The notes under the pieces are model-generated. The model made no database searches. It had not been told where the DNA came from and saw nothing but the letters and a program-made list of their open reading frames with translations. From NCBI GenBank assembly GCA_012839295.1, contig DUNO01000066.1, positions 1 through 64,000 on the forward strand: a stretch of 64,000 nt of DNA. The letters run 5' to 3'. The stretch is from Clostridiales bacterium (GTDB taxonomy: Bacteria > Bacillota > Clostridia > Lachnospirales > Lachnospiraceae). Below are positions 34,917 through 43,841 of the stretch, piece after piece. A program made the position numbers and the translations under genes. How positions within the stretch are numbered: the first letter of the stretch is position 1; every line of letters begins with the position of its first letter.

Positions 34917-34945
34917 ATTGTATACAATTATACTTGTATTGTCAA
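34917..34945 (-). promoter_or_regulatory. Promoter and GntR operator of the citrate synthase operon
   Basis: On the minus strand TTGACA (34940-34945), a 17-nt spacer and TACAAT (34917-34922). The perfect palindrome ATTGTATACAAT (34917-34928) covers the -10, matching the GTATAC-centred operators of FadR-type GntR regulators. Confidence 0.65.
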
Positions 34946-35072
34946 CTGCAATTTCTATTTTATATTTTAACCTTTTATATTTTAACCATTCTGAATCTTT
35001 ATCTGCCTATTTAAAAAAAGGGGATCCTTCCCCGTGGCTTTACCTTCATGACGCGAAGAGGATCTTCTGGTT

Positions 35073-35216
35073 ATGGACTACTTTTTGAATGAAGATGAAT
35101 TTGATGATGACGAGAATGGTAAGAAGGATTTTACATCCTTTGATTTAATGTCGTCTATGAAGGAGGATGTTGCAAAAAGAAAATTCCATACCATATATTG
35201 CAGGATTATCCTCTGA
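35073..35216 (+). CDS. Small ORF of 47 aa, possibly a remnant
   Basis: Starts MDYFLNEDEFDDDENGKKDF, very acidic at the front, and continues SFDLMSSMKEDVAKRKFHTIY. An AAGAGGAT lies about 8 nt before the ATG. The last third is repeated in inverted orientation on the other strand, where a frame starts MKEDIAKWKKNTIYGRYQ; the two peptides agree at most positions. The coding-like substitutions suggest that both come from one real gene. I cannot name the family, and this copy may be truncated. Confidence 0.35.
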   Translation: MDYFLNEDEFDDDENGKKDFTSFDLMSSMKEDVAKRKFHTIYCRIIL

Positions 35217-35266
35217 TATCTGCCATATATGGTATTCTTTTTCCATTTTGCAATATCCTCCTTCAT
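35157..35266. repeat. Inverted duplication, two ~50-bp arms
   Basis: Arm 35157-35206 matches the reverse complement of 35217-35266 at about 39 of 50 positions, starting with 12 identical bases (ATGAAGGAGGAT). Only about 10 nt separate the arms. Confidence 0.8.
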
Positions 35267-35293
35267 ATGGGCTTACTCCTAATCAGAAATTAA

Positions 35294-35328
35294 GGCCGTA
35301 CCCCCGCATGTTGATGGGAGGTACGGCC
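35294..35328. terminator. Bidirectional terminator
   Basis: GGCCGTACC (35294-35302) pairs with GGTACGGCC (35320-35328). TTTT follows on the plus strand and TTAATTTC on the minus strand, where it would end the PTS operon. Confidence 0.7.
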
Positions 35329-35452
35329 TTTTCCACTATTTTGGTTCCAGCTCCTCGGGCAGCAGACTATTTATCAATGCCAATTGTTGCCTCTGGCAAT
35401 ATTGATAGTCTGACTCCAAAGAGCCCTTTCTGTAGCTTCTGCTAAATATCCA

Positions 35453-35737
35453 TTATTTAAACGCTTTTAATAAATCATCCAATACTTTTTTCCCGTTCAT
35501 CATTCCAAAATCCTGCGGTGCGATTGCTATTACAGGAATATCTTTTGCTGTTTTCTTTATATCATCTAATGCAAACCTAATTTGAGGTCCTAATAAAATT
35601 GCACTTGTTCCCTCTAAATGATCATTTAATTCAACCATAGGAATTGCATCAATTGTTAAATCAATGTTTCTGTTATTGGCTTCTTCCTGAATTTTCATTT
35701 TCATGATACCAGTACTCAAACCATCCCTTAATATCAA
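35453..35737 (-). pseudogene. PTS system IIB component fragment (lactose/cellobiose type), 5' truncated
   Basis: The C-terminal 90 residues match lactose/cellobiose-type IIB proteins: STGIMKMKIQEEANNRNI, SAILLGPQIRFALDDIKK and IAPQDFGMMNGKKVLDDLLKAF. The N-terminal strand and the phospho-Cys that should stand in the C-x-x-G-x-S-T loop are missing: the frame reads LRDGLSTG, with Leu where the Cys belongs. The region upstream is GH1 coding sequence in another frame, so a deletion has joined the two genes. It cannot carry phosphate. Confidence 0.8.
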
Positions 35738-36188
35738 TGGTTCCTTGATTAGTTGAATTCCCCGTATTATTTACATTAATTTCACTATCATTACTATCAC
35801 TTGGTTTAGCTAAAACTCTTTCATAAGTATTCACTCCGAGATAATCAACAGTTCCTTCCTTAAACACTTTTTCATCTTCTTCTAACATATAGGAAAGGTC
35901 GTATCCTTCAGATTTAAGCTTATCTACATAACCCTCTGGATATTTCCCCTTAACACATACATCATTTACCGCAGTATTATAAAAAATATCTGCCATTTTA
36001 GCTGCATATTTCACTGCGTACATTACAATCTGGAATTGCGGCTTCGGATAGTGAACTAAAGGGGGACTTTCTTCACAGGATTTAGTAAAAGATAAATTTG
36101 AAAATTCTTCTTGTGATTTTCCAGCTTTACCATGATATATAATCAGCAACTTAAGTCTCAGAAACAGTGAATCATTCCAACTAATCAT
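35673..36188 (-). pseudogene. Fragment of a GH1 6-phospho-beta-glucosidase
   Basis: An internal piece of about 170 residues of a glycoside hydrolase family 1 enzyme: KYAAKMADIFYNTAVNDVCVKG, GKYPEGYVDKLKSEG and EGTVDYLGVNTYERV are GH1 blocks from the middle of the protein. Both catalytic Glu regions (TFNE/NEP and ENG) are missing and both ends are replaced. The 5' edge runs out of the chemoreceptor gene end, and the 3' edge crosses into the PTS IIB fragment. Before deletion the operon probably encoded a complete phospho-beta-glucoside pathway. Confidence 0.75.
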
Positions 36189-36933
36189 GAATTACAGACT
36201 GGGTAACGGTAAATATCTCTTCGATAGAAGCGGAGAGATTCATCACCTGATTCGAGACATCTTCAATATTACCGACTATGCCGTTAAAAGTTTTCCCCGC
36301 CTCCGTAATAACTGTCTCACCCAATTCCACTTCCCGGTTTACCGCCTGGATTATTCCTTCCGTCTGGTTAATTTCCGTCTGTATTGAGTAGATCAATTCC
36401 CCGATATTTTTTGCGGCACCTGAGGATTGCTCCGCCAATTTCCTGACTTCACTTGCCACTACGGTAAAACCTTTTCCCTGCTCGCCTGCCCTTGCAGCTT
36501 CTATGGCCGCATTCAGCGCTAACAGGTTGGTTTGTTTAGCAATCTTTGTAATCATTTCAACAATATTCATGATTTCCTTCGATTTTTTTTCCAGATTGTT
36601 AATCGCCTGTATCACCGACGTAAAATTTTCACGTATGGTTGCCATCTGGTTGATCCCTTTATTAATGACCTGATTTCCTTTTTCCGCTTTGGAAGAGGCT
36701 TCCACAAAGGATTCGACTACGTCCTGGAGATCCATATCCACTTCCGACATTACCGAATAGATACGATCCGCCATATTTTTTTTGTAAAAATTTGCTTTAG
36801 CCATTGTGGTTCCAGCAGCTTCCGGTTCAATGAAACTCATTTCATCCAATTCTGGTTCCAGCACATTAATTGGTTCCGGTTCAGATATTTCCTCTGATAC
36901 TGACCTGTTATATTCAAAACTTTCTTGATTCAT
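36181..36933 (-). CDS. Soluble methyl-accepting chemotaxis signalling domain, probably 3' truncated
   Basis: A cytoplasmic chemoreceptor-like protein of 250 aa without membrane helices. It starts with an acidic stretch ([19 protein letters not shown]), then MCP coiled coil with the near-invariant hairpin tip [46 protein letters not shown] (residues 123-170). The descending helix stops at [14 protein letters not shown], some 40-60 residues earlier than usual, just where GH1 debris begins, so the 3' end is probably lost. It follows enzyme I by 27 nt and may have linked PTS flux to the chemotaxis kinase. Confidence 0.8.
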   Translation of the reverse strand: MNQESFEYNRSVSEEISEPEPINVLEPELDEMSFIEPEAAGTTMAKANFYKKNMADRIYSVMSEVDMDLQDVVESFVEASSKAEKGNQVINKGINQMATIRENFTSVIQAINNLEKKSKEIMNIVEMITKIAKQTNLLALNAAIEAARAGEQGKGFTVVASEVRKLAEQSSGAAKNIGELIYSIQTEINQTEGIIQAVNREVELGETVITEAGKTFNGIVGNIEDVSNQVMNLSASIEEIFTVTQSVIHD

Positions 36934-36960
36934 AAAGGTATCCTCCCATTACTCACCAGT

Positions 36961-38667
36961 TCATTTGTAATTTTTCAAGGTTTCTTCTACTTCTTTTGCT
37001 GTTTTTAATGTAAATGTTTTTTCAACTAATTCCTCGCAGTCCGATTTCGCAAGTCCCTGAATCTGTCTTTTTATCCGGAGTATGGAACCGGGGGACATAC
37101 TGAGTTCATCCAGCCCTAAACCAACCCATAGGGGAAGTAAGGCTTTATCCGCGGCAGCTTCTCCGCAGATGCCTGCCCAGATACCATTTTCATGGGCACT
37201 GTCCACGACTTTTTTAATAAAACGGAGTACCGCCGGATCGTATTGGGAATACAGATGGGCAACCTTCCCATTCATACGGTCAACCGCCATAGTGTACTGG
37301 ATCAAGTCATTGGTTCCGATACTAAAGAAGTCAACCTCTTTTGCAAAGATGTCCGCCATAAGAGCTGCCGCAGGTGTTTCCATCATCATCCCGACAGGTA
37401 TATTTTCATTGAAAGCAATTTCTTTACTTCGTAATTCCGCTTTTACTTCCTCTAAAATCTCTTTCGCCTGTCTTAGTTCCTCCATGGATACGATCATGGG
37501 AAACATAATATGGATATTGCCATATACGCTTGCCCGGAGCAGAGCCCTTAACTGGACTTTCCAGAACGGTACACGATCCAGACAGAGACGGATGGCACGG
37601 TATCCCAAAAACGGGTTTTCTTCTTTTGATATCTTAAGATAATCCACTTCCTTATCCCCTCCGATATCCAAAGTCCGTATCACCACCGGATTCCCCTGCA
37701 TTTTTTCCGCAACCTTTTTATATGCGGCAAACTGTTCCTCCTCGCCAGGGGAACCGTCCCGGTTCATATATAAAAATTCTGTCCGGAACAGACCGATACT
37801 ATGCCCATCCTGCTGTAAAACCCTATCCGCATCCTCCGGCGCACCAATATTGCCTGCCAGTAAAATCTCATGGCCGTCCACAGTAATGGATTTTGTGCCC
37901 CTTAATTGTTCCAGCTGGAGCATCCTTTTGCAATAATCCGCCTGTTTCCTGCCGTAATCCCGAAGGACTTCTTTCGTAACTTCCAGTTCTATGGTGCCTT
38001 CCTCCCCGTCAAAAGCCAGCTGCTGCCCGTTTTTTACAAGGGATGTAATCTGGGGACAGATTACAAAGGGAATACCAAGCATCCTTGCGATAATGGCCGC
38101 ATGGGAGGTCGGCCCGCCGGTTTCATTGATGATTCCTAAAACAAGCCCTGGTTCCATCTGTGCTGTAGCGGAAGGTGTCAGGTCATCTGATATTATAATA
38201 ACCGGCTCCGTAAGTACAAAAGAATCCTCATTGCCGGTTCCTTTCAATATCCTGATCACCCTGCCGCTGATGTCTTTGATGTCCATTGCCCTTTCCCTCA
38301 TGTAGTCATGATCCATGGATTCAAAAATTTCAACAAAGTTATCCCTTACCGTTTTAACCGCCCATTCCGATGTGCAGCCTGACTCCTCCAGGACATACTC
38401 TACTCCGTTAATAAATTCCATGTCGTTTAACATTTCGATATGGGCTAAAAATATAGAAGCTTCCTGTTCACCCTTTGAACGAAGCATTTCATTATAAATC
38501 TCTTCTATCTGTTTTATTGCCAAAGCTCTGGAATCCTGGAATCTTTTCTTCTCTTCTTCTGCATTATCTGTCTGGATAAAGGATATTTCCTCAGAAACCA
38601 ATTTTTTTAAATGCACTTTGCCGATTGCTATCCCAGGTGAAATGGGTGTTCCCTTAATGGTGTTCAT
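36961..38667 (-). CDS. ptsI: Phosphoenolpyruvate-protein phosphotransferase (PTS enzyme I)
   Basis: Enzyme I takes phosphate from phosphoenolpyruvate and passes it to HPr. Length (568 aa) and blocks are standard: GTPISPGIAIGKVH at the start, the HPr-binding helical part, the phospho-His in ETGGPTSHAAIIARMLGIPF near residue 187, LFRTEFLYMNR near 296, IRTLDIGGDKEVDYL near 330, IMFPMIVSMEELRQ near 378 and the catalytic Cys in GIWAGICGEAAAD near 505. It follows the HPr gene by 10 nt. All residues look intact although the end of the operon is decayed. Confidence 0.96.
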   Translation of the reverse strand: MNTIKGTPISPGIAIGKVHLKKLVSEEISFIQTDNAEEEKKRFQDSRALAIKQIEEIYNEMLRSKGEQEASIFLAHIEMLNDMEFINGVEYVLEESGCTSEWAVKTVRDNFVEIFESMDHDYMRERAMDIKDISGRVIRILKGTGNEDSFVLTEPVIIISDDLTPSATAQMEPGLVLGIINETGGPTSHAAIIARMLGIPFVICPQITSLVKNGQQLAFDGEEGTIELEVTKEVLRDYGRKQADYCKRMLQLEQLRGTKSITVDGHEILLAGNIGAPEDADRVLQQDGHSIGLFRTEFLYMNRDGSPGEEEQFAAYKKVAEKMQGNPVVIRTLDIGGDKEVDYLKISKEENPFLGYRAIRLCLDRVPFWKVQLRALLRASVYGNIHIMFPMIVSMEELRQAKEILEEVKAELRSKEIAFNENIPVGMMMETPAAALMADIFAKEVDFFSIGTNDLIQYTMAVDRMNGKVAHLYSQYDPAVLRFIKKVVDSAHENGIWAGICGEAAADKALLPLWVGLGLDELSMSPGSILRIKRQIQGLAKSDCEELVEKTFTLKTAKEVEETLKNYK

Positions 38668-38677
38668 ACCTGATCTC

Positions 38678-38950
38678 CTATTCCCCGCAACCGCCCTTTA
38701 CAAATTCTTCGATTGCCTTTATTGCTTCTTTTTCGTCTTTTCCGTTTGCCTCAAAGGTTAATTCGTCACCCTTTACTGCACCCAAAGCCATTACGGATAA
38801 AATGCTTTTCGGTTGGTGTTTCTTGGTATCATCACCATTTTTATAAAATTCAATATCACATTCGTATCCTTTTACCAGTTTGGTAAGCAGGCTCGCCGGC
38901 CTTGCATGTAACCCTACCGGGTTTATTACGGTTACTGTTACTTTTTCCAT
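38678..38950 (-). CDS. ptsH: PTS phosphocarrier protein HPr
   Basis: A 90-aa phosphocarrier. The active His 15 is in INPVGLHARPAS and the regulatory Ser equivalent to Ser46 is at residue 49 in QPKSILSVMALG, so HPr kinase could act on it. The start at 38950 has AAGGAGA 7 nt upstream; the frame open to 39043 is rejected. It lies between the BglG-type regulator and enzyme I, and a terminator at 39101-39140 separates it from the regulator, so it must have its own promoter in 38951-39100. Confidence 0.95.
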   Translation of the reverse strand: MEKVTVTVINPVGLHARPASLLTKLVKGYECDIEFYKNGDDTKKHQPKSILSVMALGAVKGDELTFEANGKDEKEAIKAIEEFVKGGCGE

Positions 38951-39100
38951 ATTAATCTTCTCCTTTTTCCTGTTTATGCTTATTAAACAAAACAATACGG
39001 TAACATTCGGTCTGTCCATAAAAGAACGTAAAAAAAACCACACATCAAGTTACTCTAAGAAAAGTATAAAAAAATTTAAAATTTATGTAAAGAAAAAGAA

Positions 39101-39140
39101 AATGAGTTATGTCCGTTGAGTATATGACATAACTCATTTA
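39101..39140 (-). terminator. Terminator of the BglG-type regulator gene
   Basis: AAATGAGTTATGT pairs perfectly with ACATAACTCATTT (13 bp), followed on the minus strand by TCTTTTTCTTT. The stem begins at the stop codon. Confidence 0.85.
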
Positions 39141-41248
39141 ATATTAGTATCCCGTACTTTACTTTGGATAAAGTTATCTAAAATTGTATTCATTTCAATC
39201 CGGATTTCTTCTTTACCACATTGCTTTAAGGTCATGGCAAAATCGCTGCTTATGATTTTTCTGGTGATTTCATTTAATACTTCCAATGCATAACTATCGG
39301 TATCATAAGGCATCGACAATACAATAAACATATCCGCTTTTTCCATATGACCGTTTTTTTCCCGGCTGAAAATGGAGTCTTTCACTCTCAAGGCTGTCAT
39401 ACCAAGTTCCTTTACCGCCTCTGACCGAAGGTGATATAAGACCATCCCTTTCTGGCTTAGAATAGCAGCGCCTTTATTTTCATTGTTTTCCATGCCTCTT
39501 TCAATCAGAACCCTGTCCTCGCCTGTTTTTGCCAGGGACCGGCTAATGAAATGATTCAATTCCTCCATATTTTCAGCTGCAACCTGCTCCACAAACAGAA
39601 AATTATGCATAATCTGCAAAATATAGCTGCTGTACTGTTTCAGTTTATTCAGCTTTTCTTCCAGCTGCGCTGTTCTTATCCTGCTGTAATTCATATTTTC
39701 CGGTAAAAAGTCCTCCAGTACCTCCCGGATATGTTTTTTATCCGTCTCGTTAAGGATTGGGTTTACCAATATGGACGGAAGTTTTGTCATCTGCAGTTCT
39801 ACCGTTGTAATGATTAGATCGATATGCTTTTGTGTTAACTGGACAATATCCATATCCATTACGGAAATAATGGAGGATATCCGTATATTGGGAAATACCC
39901 GTTCTATTTCAGCTACCAGCAGCTGGGCTGCCCCGATGTCATTCGTGCAGACAACCACCGCCCTGTAAATCTGCAGGGTATTGTTTTTTTCTTCCTTTAC
40001 TGCCGCGCCGATATGGGTGGCCAAATATGCGATTTCATCTTCCGGTATGGCAATCCCTTCTTTTTCCTCAATAAACGCCGCGCACTTTCCTGCTGTCTGA
40101 AATAGATCGGGATACATATCCTTAATATCCTCCAATAAGGGATTCATAATATCCAGATGCATTTTTATCCGGTATATAGCCATTTTAAGATGCCCTGCCA
40201 GGCCTCTCAGTAATTTTTCATTATCTTCAAGATAAATACCCGTTTCTCTTTCTGCAATATAGATGATTTCCTTCGTCAGTTCCATGATTTTCAGATCCTG
40301 TATATCATGCCCCGAATCCTGCCCATACCTTTCCTGTATCTCGGCACCCTTGATATGGATCACTATATACCTAATTTCTTCTTCCGGAATTATAAAAGAG
40401 GGCGGGGTTTCGTGGGAGTTAAACCACTCTTTCACCAGGCGGTATAATTTATCTCCCGGCACATCTTTTTCCAGATCACCAATATCCTTGATAAACATAC
40501 CCATAAAACACCGGTGGAGTGTCACGCTGATCCTTATCACCAGGCCGATATAAGAATTATCCGCAAACTGGTAATTCATCTGCTTCTCCACATTTCGGAG
40601 AAGTTGTTCAGTAAGCCCCAGATAATGAATATCCATAATATCAAGAATTCCCTGGTTTATTCTTGTTTTAATCAGATCCAGATTCAGGGCTTCATTATCC
40701 CTGTTGAAAATGATATTAATTAATTCCGCTTCATGAAACTGTTCATATATCAGGGAAATAATTGCACTCCTGATGGAAATTTCATTCCCTTCCACATACA
40801 CCCCAAGCCCCGGCTTTTTATTAATCTTTAACCGGAATTTGTCCATCCAGGTATCAAGCTTGTCCAGATCCGCACTGATTGTTCCTTCCGTAACCTCCAG
40901 TAACCTGGTTAACGTATACAGTTTGGTGATACCGGAGTTTTTTAAAAGTTCCGCCTTTAGTAAAGTAATCCTTTGTTCCGGGGAATAAACCAGATCCGCT
41001 TTCTCGCTCTGTATATCTTTTTTTAAAGCTTCCCTTTCTTTTTCCCGTAAACAGAGCTGGATTCCGCTGCCTTTTTTCTTCTCCAAAACAATCCCTTTGG
41101 TGTTTAGCCAGTGCTCTATATTCATCAATTCCCGGAGAACTGTCCTGGAACTGACATTTACCTTCTCGGCAATATACCGTACCGTCCTGTAATTATCCTC
41201 TTCCAGAAGAAGTAATATCATCTTTTTAGTCCGCTCTGTTAATTTCAT
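39134..41248 (-). CDS. BglG family transcriptional regulator with PRD and PTS domains (LicR/MtlR type)
   Basis: A 704-aa PTS-controlled regulator. The N-terminus has a helix-turn-helix (RTVRYIAEKVNVSSRTVLRELMNIEHWL) and a second one (SGITKLYTLTRLLEVTEGTISADLDKLD); two PRDs follow with His in VTLHRCFMG and YIVIHIKG near residues 250-295 and LRGLAGHLKMAIYRIK and YLATHIGAAV near 345-405. A IIB-like domain (RAVVVCTNDIGAAQLLVAEI) lies near 430 and a IIA-like domain fills the C-terminus (SQKGMVLYHLRSEAV). It probably activates the HPr/enzyme I operon or the lost phospho-glucoside genes. Confidence 0.9.
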   Translation of the reverse strand: MKLTERTKKMILLLLEEDNYRTVRYIAEKVNVSSRTVLRELMNIEHWLNTKGIVLEKKKGSGIQLCLREKEREALKKDIQSEKADLVYSPEQRITLLKAELLKNSGITKLYTLTRLLEVTEGTISADLDKLDTWMDKFRLKINKKPGLGVYVEGNEISIRSAIISLIYEQFHEAELINIIFNRDNEALNLDLIKTRINQGILDIMDIHYLGLTEQLLRNVEKQMNYQFADNSYIGLVIRISVTLHRCFMGMFIKDIGDLEKDVPGDKLYRLVKEWFNSHETPPSFIIPEEEIRYIVIHIKGAEIQERYGQDSGHDIQDLKIMELTKEIIYIAERETGIYLEDNEKLLRGLAGHLKMAIYRIKMHLDIMNPLLEDIKDMYPDLFQTAGKCAAFIEEKEGIAIPEDEIAYLATHIGAAVKEEKNNTLQIYRAVVVCTNDIGAAQLLVAEIERVFPNIRISSIISVMDMDIVQLTQKHIDLIITTVELQMTKLPSILVNPILNETDKKHIREVLEDFLPENMNYSRIRTAQLEEKLNKLKQYSSYILQIMHNFLFVEQVAAENMEELNHFISRSLAKTGEDRVLIERGMENNENKGAAILSQKGMVLYHLRSEAVKELGMTALRVKDSIFSREKNGHMEKADMFIVLSMPYDTDSYALEVLNEITRKIISSDFAMTLKQCGKEEIRIEMNTILDNFIQSKVRDTNIK

Positions 41249-41431
41249 GAATAATCCCCCTCTTGTCTTTTTTAAGTTGGTTCAAATATTTCCTATGGAT
41301 CCCATGGGCATCAGTAAGCTGCCCTCCCCCCGCAAATTTTAATTTATTAAAGAATACCATAAGTAAGGGCAAAAATATAGTATTGATTATTTATATGCTT
41401 CTTTTAATAATCAGCTTTGTCTACAGTCTGA

Positions 41432-41455
41432 GGGCTTGCACAAAAGTGCAAGCCC
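41432..41455 (+). terminator. Plus-strand terminator with no gene before it
   Basis: GGGCTTGCAC pairs perfectly with GTGCAAGCCC over AAAA, followed by CTTTTTC. No plus-strand gene is recognised upstream. Confidence 0.7.
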
Positions 41456-41535
41456 CTTTTTCTGCATGTCCCCCGGAATCTGGATATTCTCCTTGCCTCA
41501 TAAATATTGATCGACAGGACATTTTCGTTTCCTGA

Positions 41536-41847
41536 TTTTTTAAACGGCGAATTGGCTCATAGATTCCTCCAATTTCTCCACTCCCGCTTTTAGCCGCCCG
41601 GCCTCTTCTGTTAATAATGCTGTTCTGATTTTTTTTGTTTTACCTTCTTTTCTTGCTTTCCCTTTTCTTTTTCTATCGTCTTTTTTTCCTGTATCAATAC
41701 TCCTTTATCTTTTGCATAGCCGATACCTCCACAATTATATAGCTACACCCCAATTTACCTTCCATTTTTACAAAACCTATTTTATTACACGGTTCCTGAT
41801 ATTCATGCATCCAGACACGCATCTGGTTTAAACCGCGGTTTCCTGCA
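41536..41847 (-). pseudogene. Coding-like debris of unknown origin
   Basis: After the GH31 stop codon the minus strand continues in a frame reading NRGLNQMRVWMHEYQEPCNK and ending VSAMQKIKEY, then overlapping TTG/ATG starts with GGAGGT and AAAGGAG sites, a Lys-rich peptide and, one frame away across an A8 run, a piece reading EEAGRLKAGVEKLEESMSQ. This looks like the ends of two small coupled genes broken by a frameshift. I do not recognise them. Confidence 0.35.
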
Positions 41848-43824
41848 TTAGCATCTTTCAAACACCGGCATTGATTCAATGGATAGCTTTATTTTGATGA
41901 ACTCTCCTCCCGGATATATGGAACCGCTCTCAAGCTCTTTCCACAGGGCTCCCGTTGGCAGGTACACACTGCGCTCTTCCATGCCTGCATAAAGTACCGG
42001 TGCTACCAGATACCGGTCGCCATACATATATTCATCCGTAATGTCCCAGCAGTTTCCATCCTCTGGAAAATGATAAAATAAGGTTCTCATTACAGGAGTT
42101 CCCTTTTCATGTGCTTCCTTCATAAGCTCCCTTGTATAATCACGCATTTTTTCCCTGATATTAATGTATTTGACACAAATATCATAAACCTTTTCCCCAT
42201 AGCTCCATATCTCATTCGGAGCTCCTGAACAGCAGGTGGCGCCTCCGCCGGTACCCAACTGCGGCTGCCTCGGCTCCCTGTCACCATGGAGACGCATAAC
42301 CGGGCAAAAGGCCGCCCATTGGAACCACCGGATAAATAATTCCCTAAAGCCTTCATCCTCAGGATTACCGCCATGAAAGCCTCCAATGTCAGTTGTCCAC
42401 CAGGGAATACCGGCAATTCCCATATTGAGCCCTGCAACCAATTGATTGCGCAGGCTTTCAAAGCTTGATGCAATATCCCCCGACCACACAAGCGCTCCGT
42501 ATCTTTGGCTTCCTGCCCAGGCACACCTGAGTAAATTCACGATATTTTCCTGCCCTTCCCTTTTCATTCCTTCAAAGAAGGTCTGGGCATACATTCTAGG
42601 ATATAAATTACCAATCCGCAAATTACTTCCTGCATAATACCTGTAATTATCAAAGTCATATACTGTATACTCCGGCTCTGCTTCGTCCAGCCAAAAAACC
42701 TTGATGCCCAGGTCATAATAATTCTGCTTCACTTTATTCCAGACATACTCCCTTGCCTTCGGATTTGTCGTATCAAAGTGAATTGTGGCTCCCTGAAAAT
42801 CAAGGCCTGCCCTGAAGCCCCGTTCGGTCCTGATCAGATATCCATTTTCCAGCATTTCCTCATAATTTTCACAGGTCTTATCCACTGTCGGCCATATGGA
42901 TACCATCAGCTCAATCCCCAATGCTTTTAGCTCCTTCACCATAGCTGCGGGATCCGGCCAATAAACAGGATCAAACTTCCATTCCCCCTGCTTTGGCCAA
43001 TGGAAGAAATCTATCACAATGACATCAAGGGGCACTCCCCGTCTTTTATACTCACGGGCTACCTCTAACAGTTCCTCCTGGGTCTGATACCTGAGCTTGC
43101 ACTGCCAAAAGCCCAAACCATATTCAGGCATCATCGGTACAGTGCCTGTAACCCCGGCATAGCCTTCTACAATTTCGGCGGGCGTATCTCCGGCCACGAT
43201 CCAGCAGTCCAGCCCCCGGGTAGAATATGCCTCAAAGCTCATGATATTCTTGCCAAACACGGCTCTTCCCACTCCAGGATTATTCCACAAAAGTCCATAG
43301 CCCTTGGAAGATAACGCAAAGGGCACACTGGCCTGGGAATTCCTATGTGCTAATTCAAGATCCATTCCTTTTAAATCCAGATAGGGCTGCTGGTACTGGC
43401 CCATTCCATATATTCTTTCATTACTATGTATGGATTCCAACCTCCAGGTCAGATGATAATCCCCTCCTACAATCGGCTTAAATTCCCTTGCTTCGACCTC
43501 AATGGCACTGCATTTCCTATCCAGGACATCTCTCCGGTTTCTACTGTATTCCTCAATCAAAAGCTCACCCTTTTGATTAAAAATCATTATTTTCCCGAAC
43601 CTGGAAATTACCGCTTTAATTTTTCCATTTTGTATGGATGCCCCATCTTCCTTTACTTCAATTCTTACATCCGTTTCCGGGCCGTCGAGTAACGCCCAGT
43701 TTTCCTCAGGAATACTATCATTTTTAGATGCCCTGATTCGAAGAGCATTTTTGCCCCAGGGTTCAATCCATAATTCTTCTGCATCATAATGAAAAATCAG
43801 TTTTTTATTGTCTGTTTTTAACAT
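41848..43824 (-). CDS. Glycoside hydrolase family 31 (alpha-xylosidase or alpha-glucosidase)
   Basis: A cytoplasmic GH31 enzyme of 658 aa without signal peptide. The barrel shows MPEYGLGFWQCKLRYQTQEEL near residue 231, LDVIVIDFFHWP near 260, the catalytic nucleophile Asp in KVFWLDEAEPEY near 375, the acid/base Asp in ALVWSGDIASSFESL near 452 and GIPWWTTDIGGFHGG near 478. These residues fit alpha-xylosidases and alpha-glucosidases. Following the permease gene by 17 nt, it should cleave oligosaccharides brought in by the CUT1 importer. Confidence 0.92.
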   Translation of the reverse strand: MLKTDNKKLIFHYDAEELWIEPWGKNALRIRASKNDSIPEENWALLDGPETDVRIEVKEDGASIQNGKIKAVISRFGKIMIFNQKGELLIEEYSRNRRDVLDRKCSAIEVEAREFKPIVGGDYHLTWRLESIHSNERIYGMGQYQQPYLDLKGMDLELAHRNSQASVPFALSSKGYGLLWNNPGVGRAVFGKNIMSFEAYSTRGLDCWIVAGDTPAEIVEGYAGVTGTVPMMPEYGLGFWQCKLRYQTQEELLEVAREYKRRGVPLDVIVIDFFHWPKQGEWKFDPVYWPDPAAMVKELKALGIELMVSIWPTVDKTCENYEEMLENGYLIRTERGFRAGLDFQGATIHFDTTNPKAREYVWNKVKQNYYDLGIKVFWLDEAEPEYTVYDFDNYRYYAGSNLRIGNLYPRMYAQTFFEGMKREGQENIVNLLRCAWAGSQRYGALVWSGDIASSFESLRNQLVAGLNMGIAGIPWWTTDIGGFHGGNPEDEGFRELFIRWFQWAAFCPVMRLHGDREPRQPQLGTGGGATCCSGAPNEIWSYGEKVYDICVKYINIREKMRDYTRELMKEAHEKGTPVMRTLFYHFPEDGNCWDITDEYMYGDRYLVAPVLYAGMEERSVYLPTGALWKELESGSIYPGGEFIKIKLSIESMPVFERC

Positions 43825-43841
43825 ACGCGCCCTCCGCTCTC

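Larger units (their letters stand above)
34858..35452. other. 595-nt region between the citrate operon and the PTS operon
   Basis: Contains the promoter/operator at 34917-34945, a small ORF at 35073-35216, an inverted duplication at 35157-35266 and a bidirectional terminator at 35294-35328. From 35330 to 35452 nothing recognisable is seen. Confidence 0.7.
41249..41847. other. 600-nt region without an intact gene
   Basis: Contains a plus-strand terminator at 41432-41455, a pyrimidine-rich tract at about 41628-41690 and, on the minus strand, coding-like debris from 41536 to 41847 (listed separately). No intact gene was found. Confidence 0.6.

Noticed and set aside
35167-35445. A 92-codon plus-strand frame across the inverted duplication
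   Set aside because: It runs through both arms of the hairpin and the terminator at 35294-35328.
41263-41535. A 90-codon plus-strand frame as a gene
   Set aside because: A perfect terminator hairpin (41432-41455) lies inside it and its composition resembles random AT-rich sequence.
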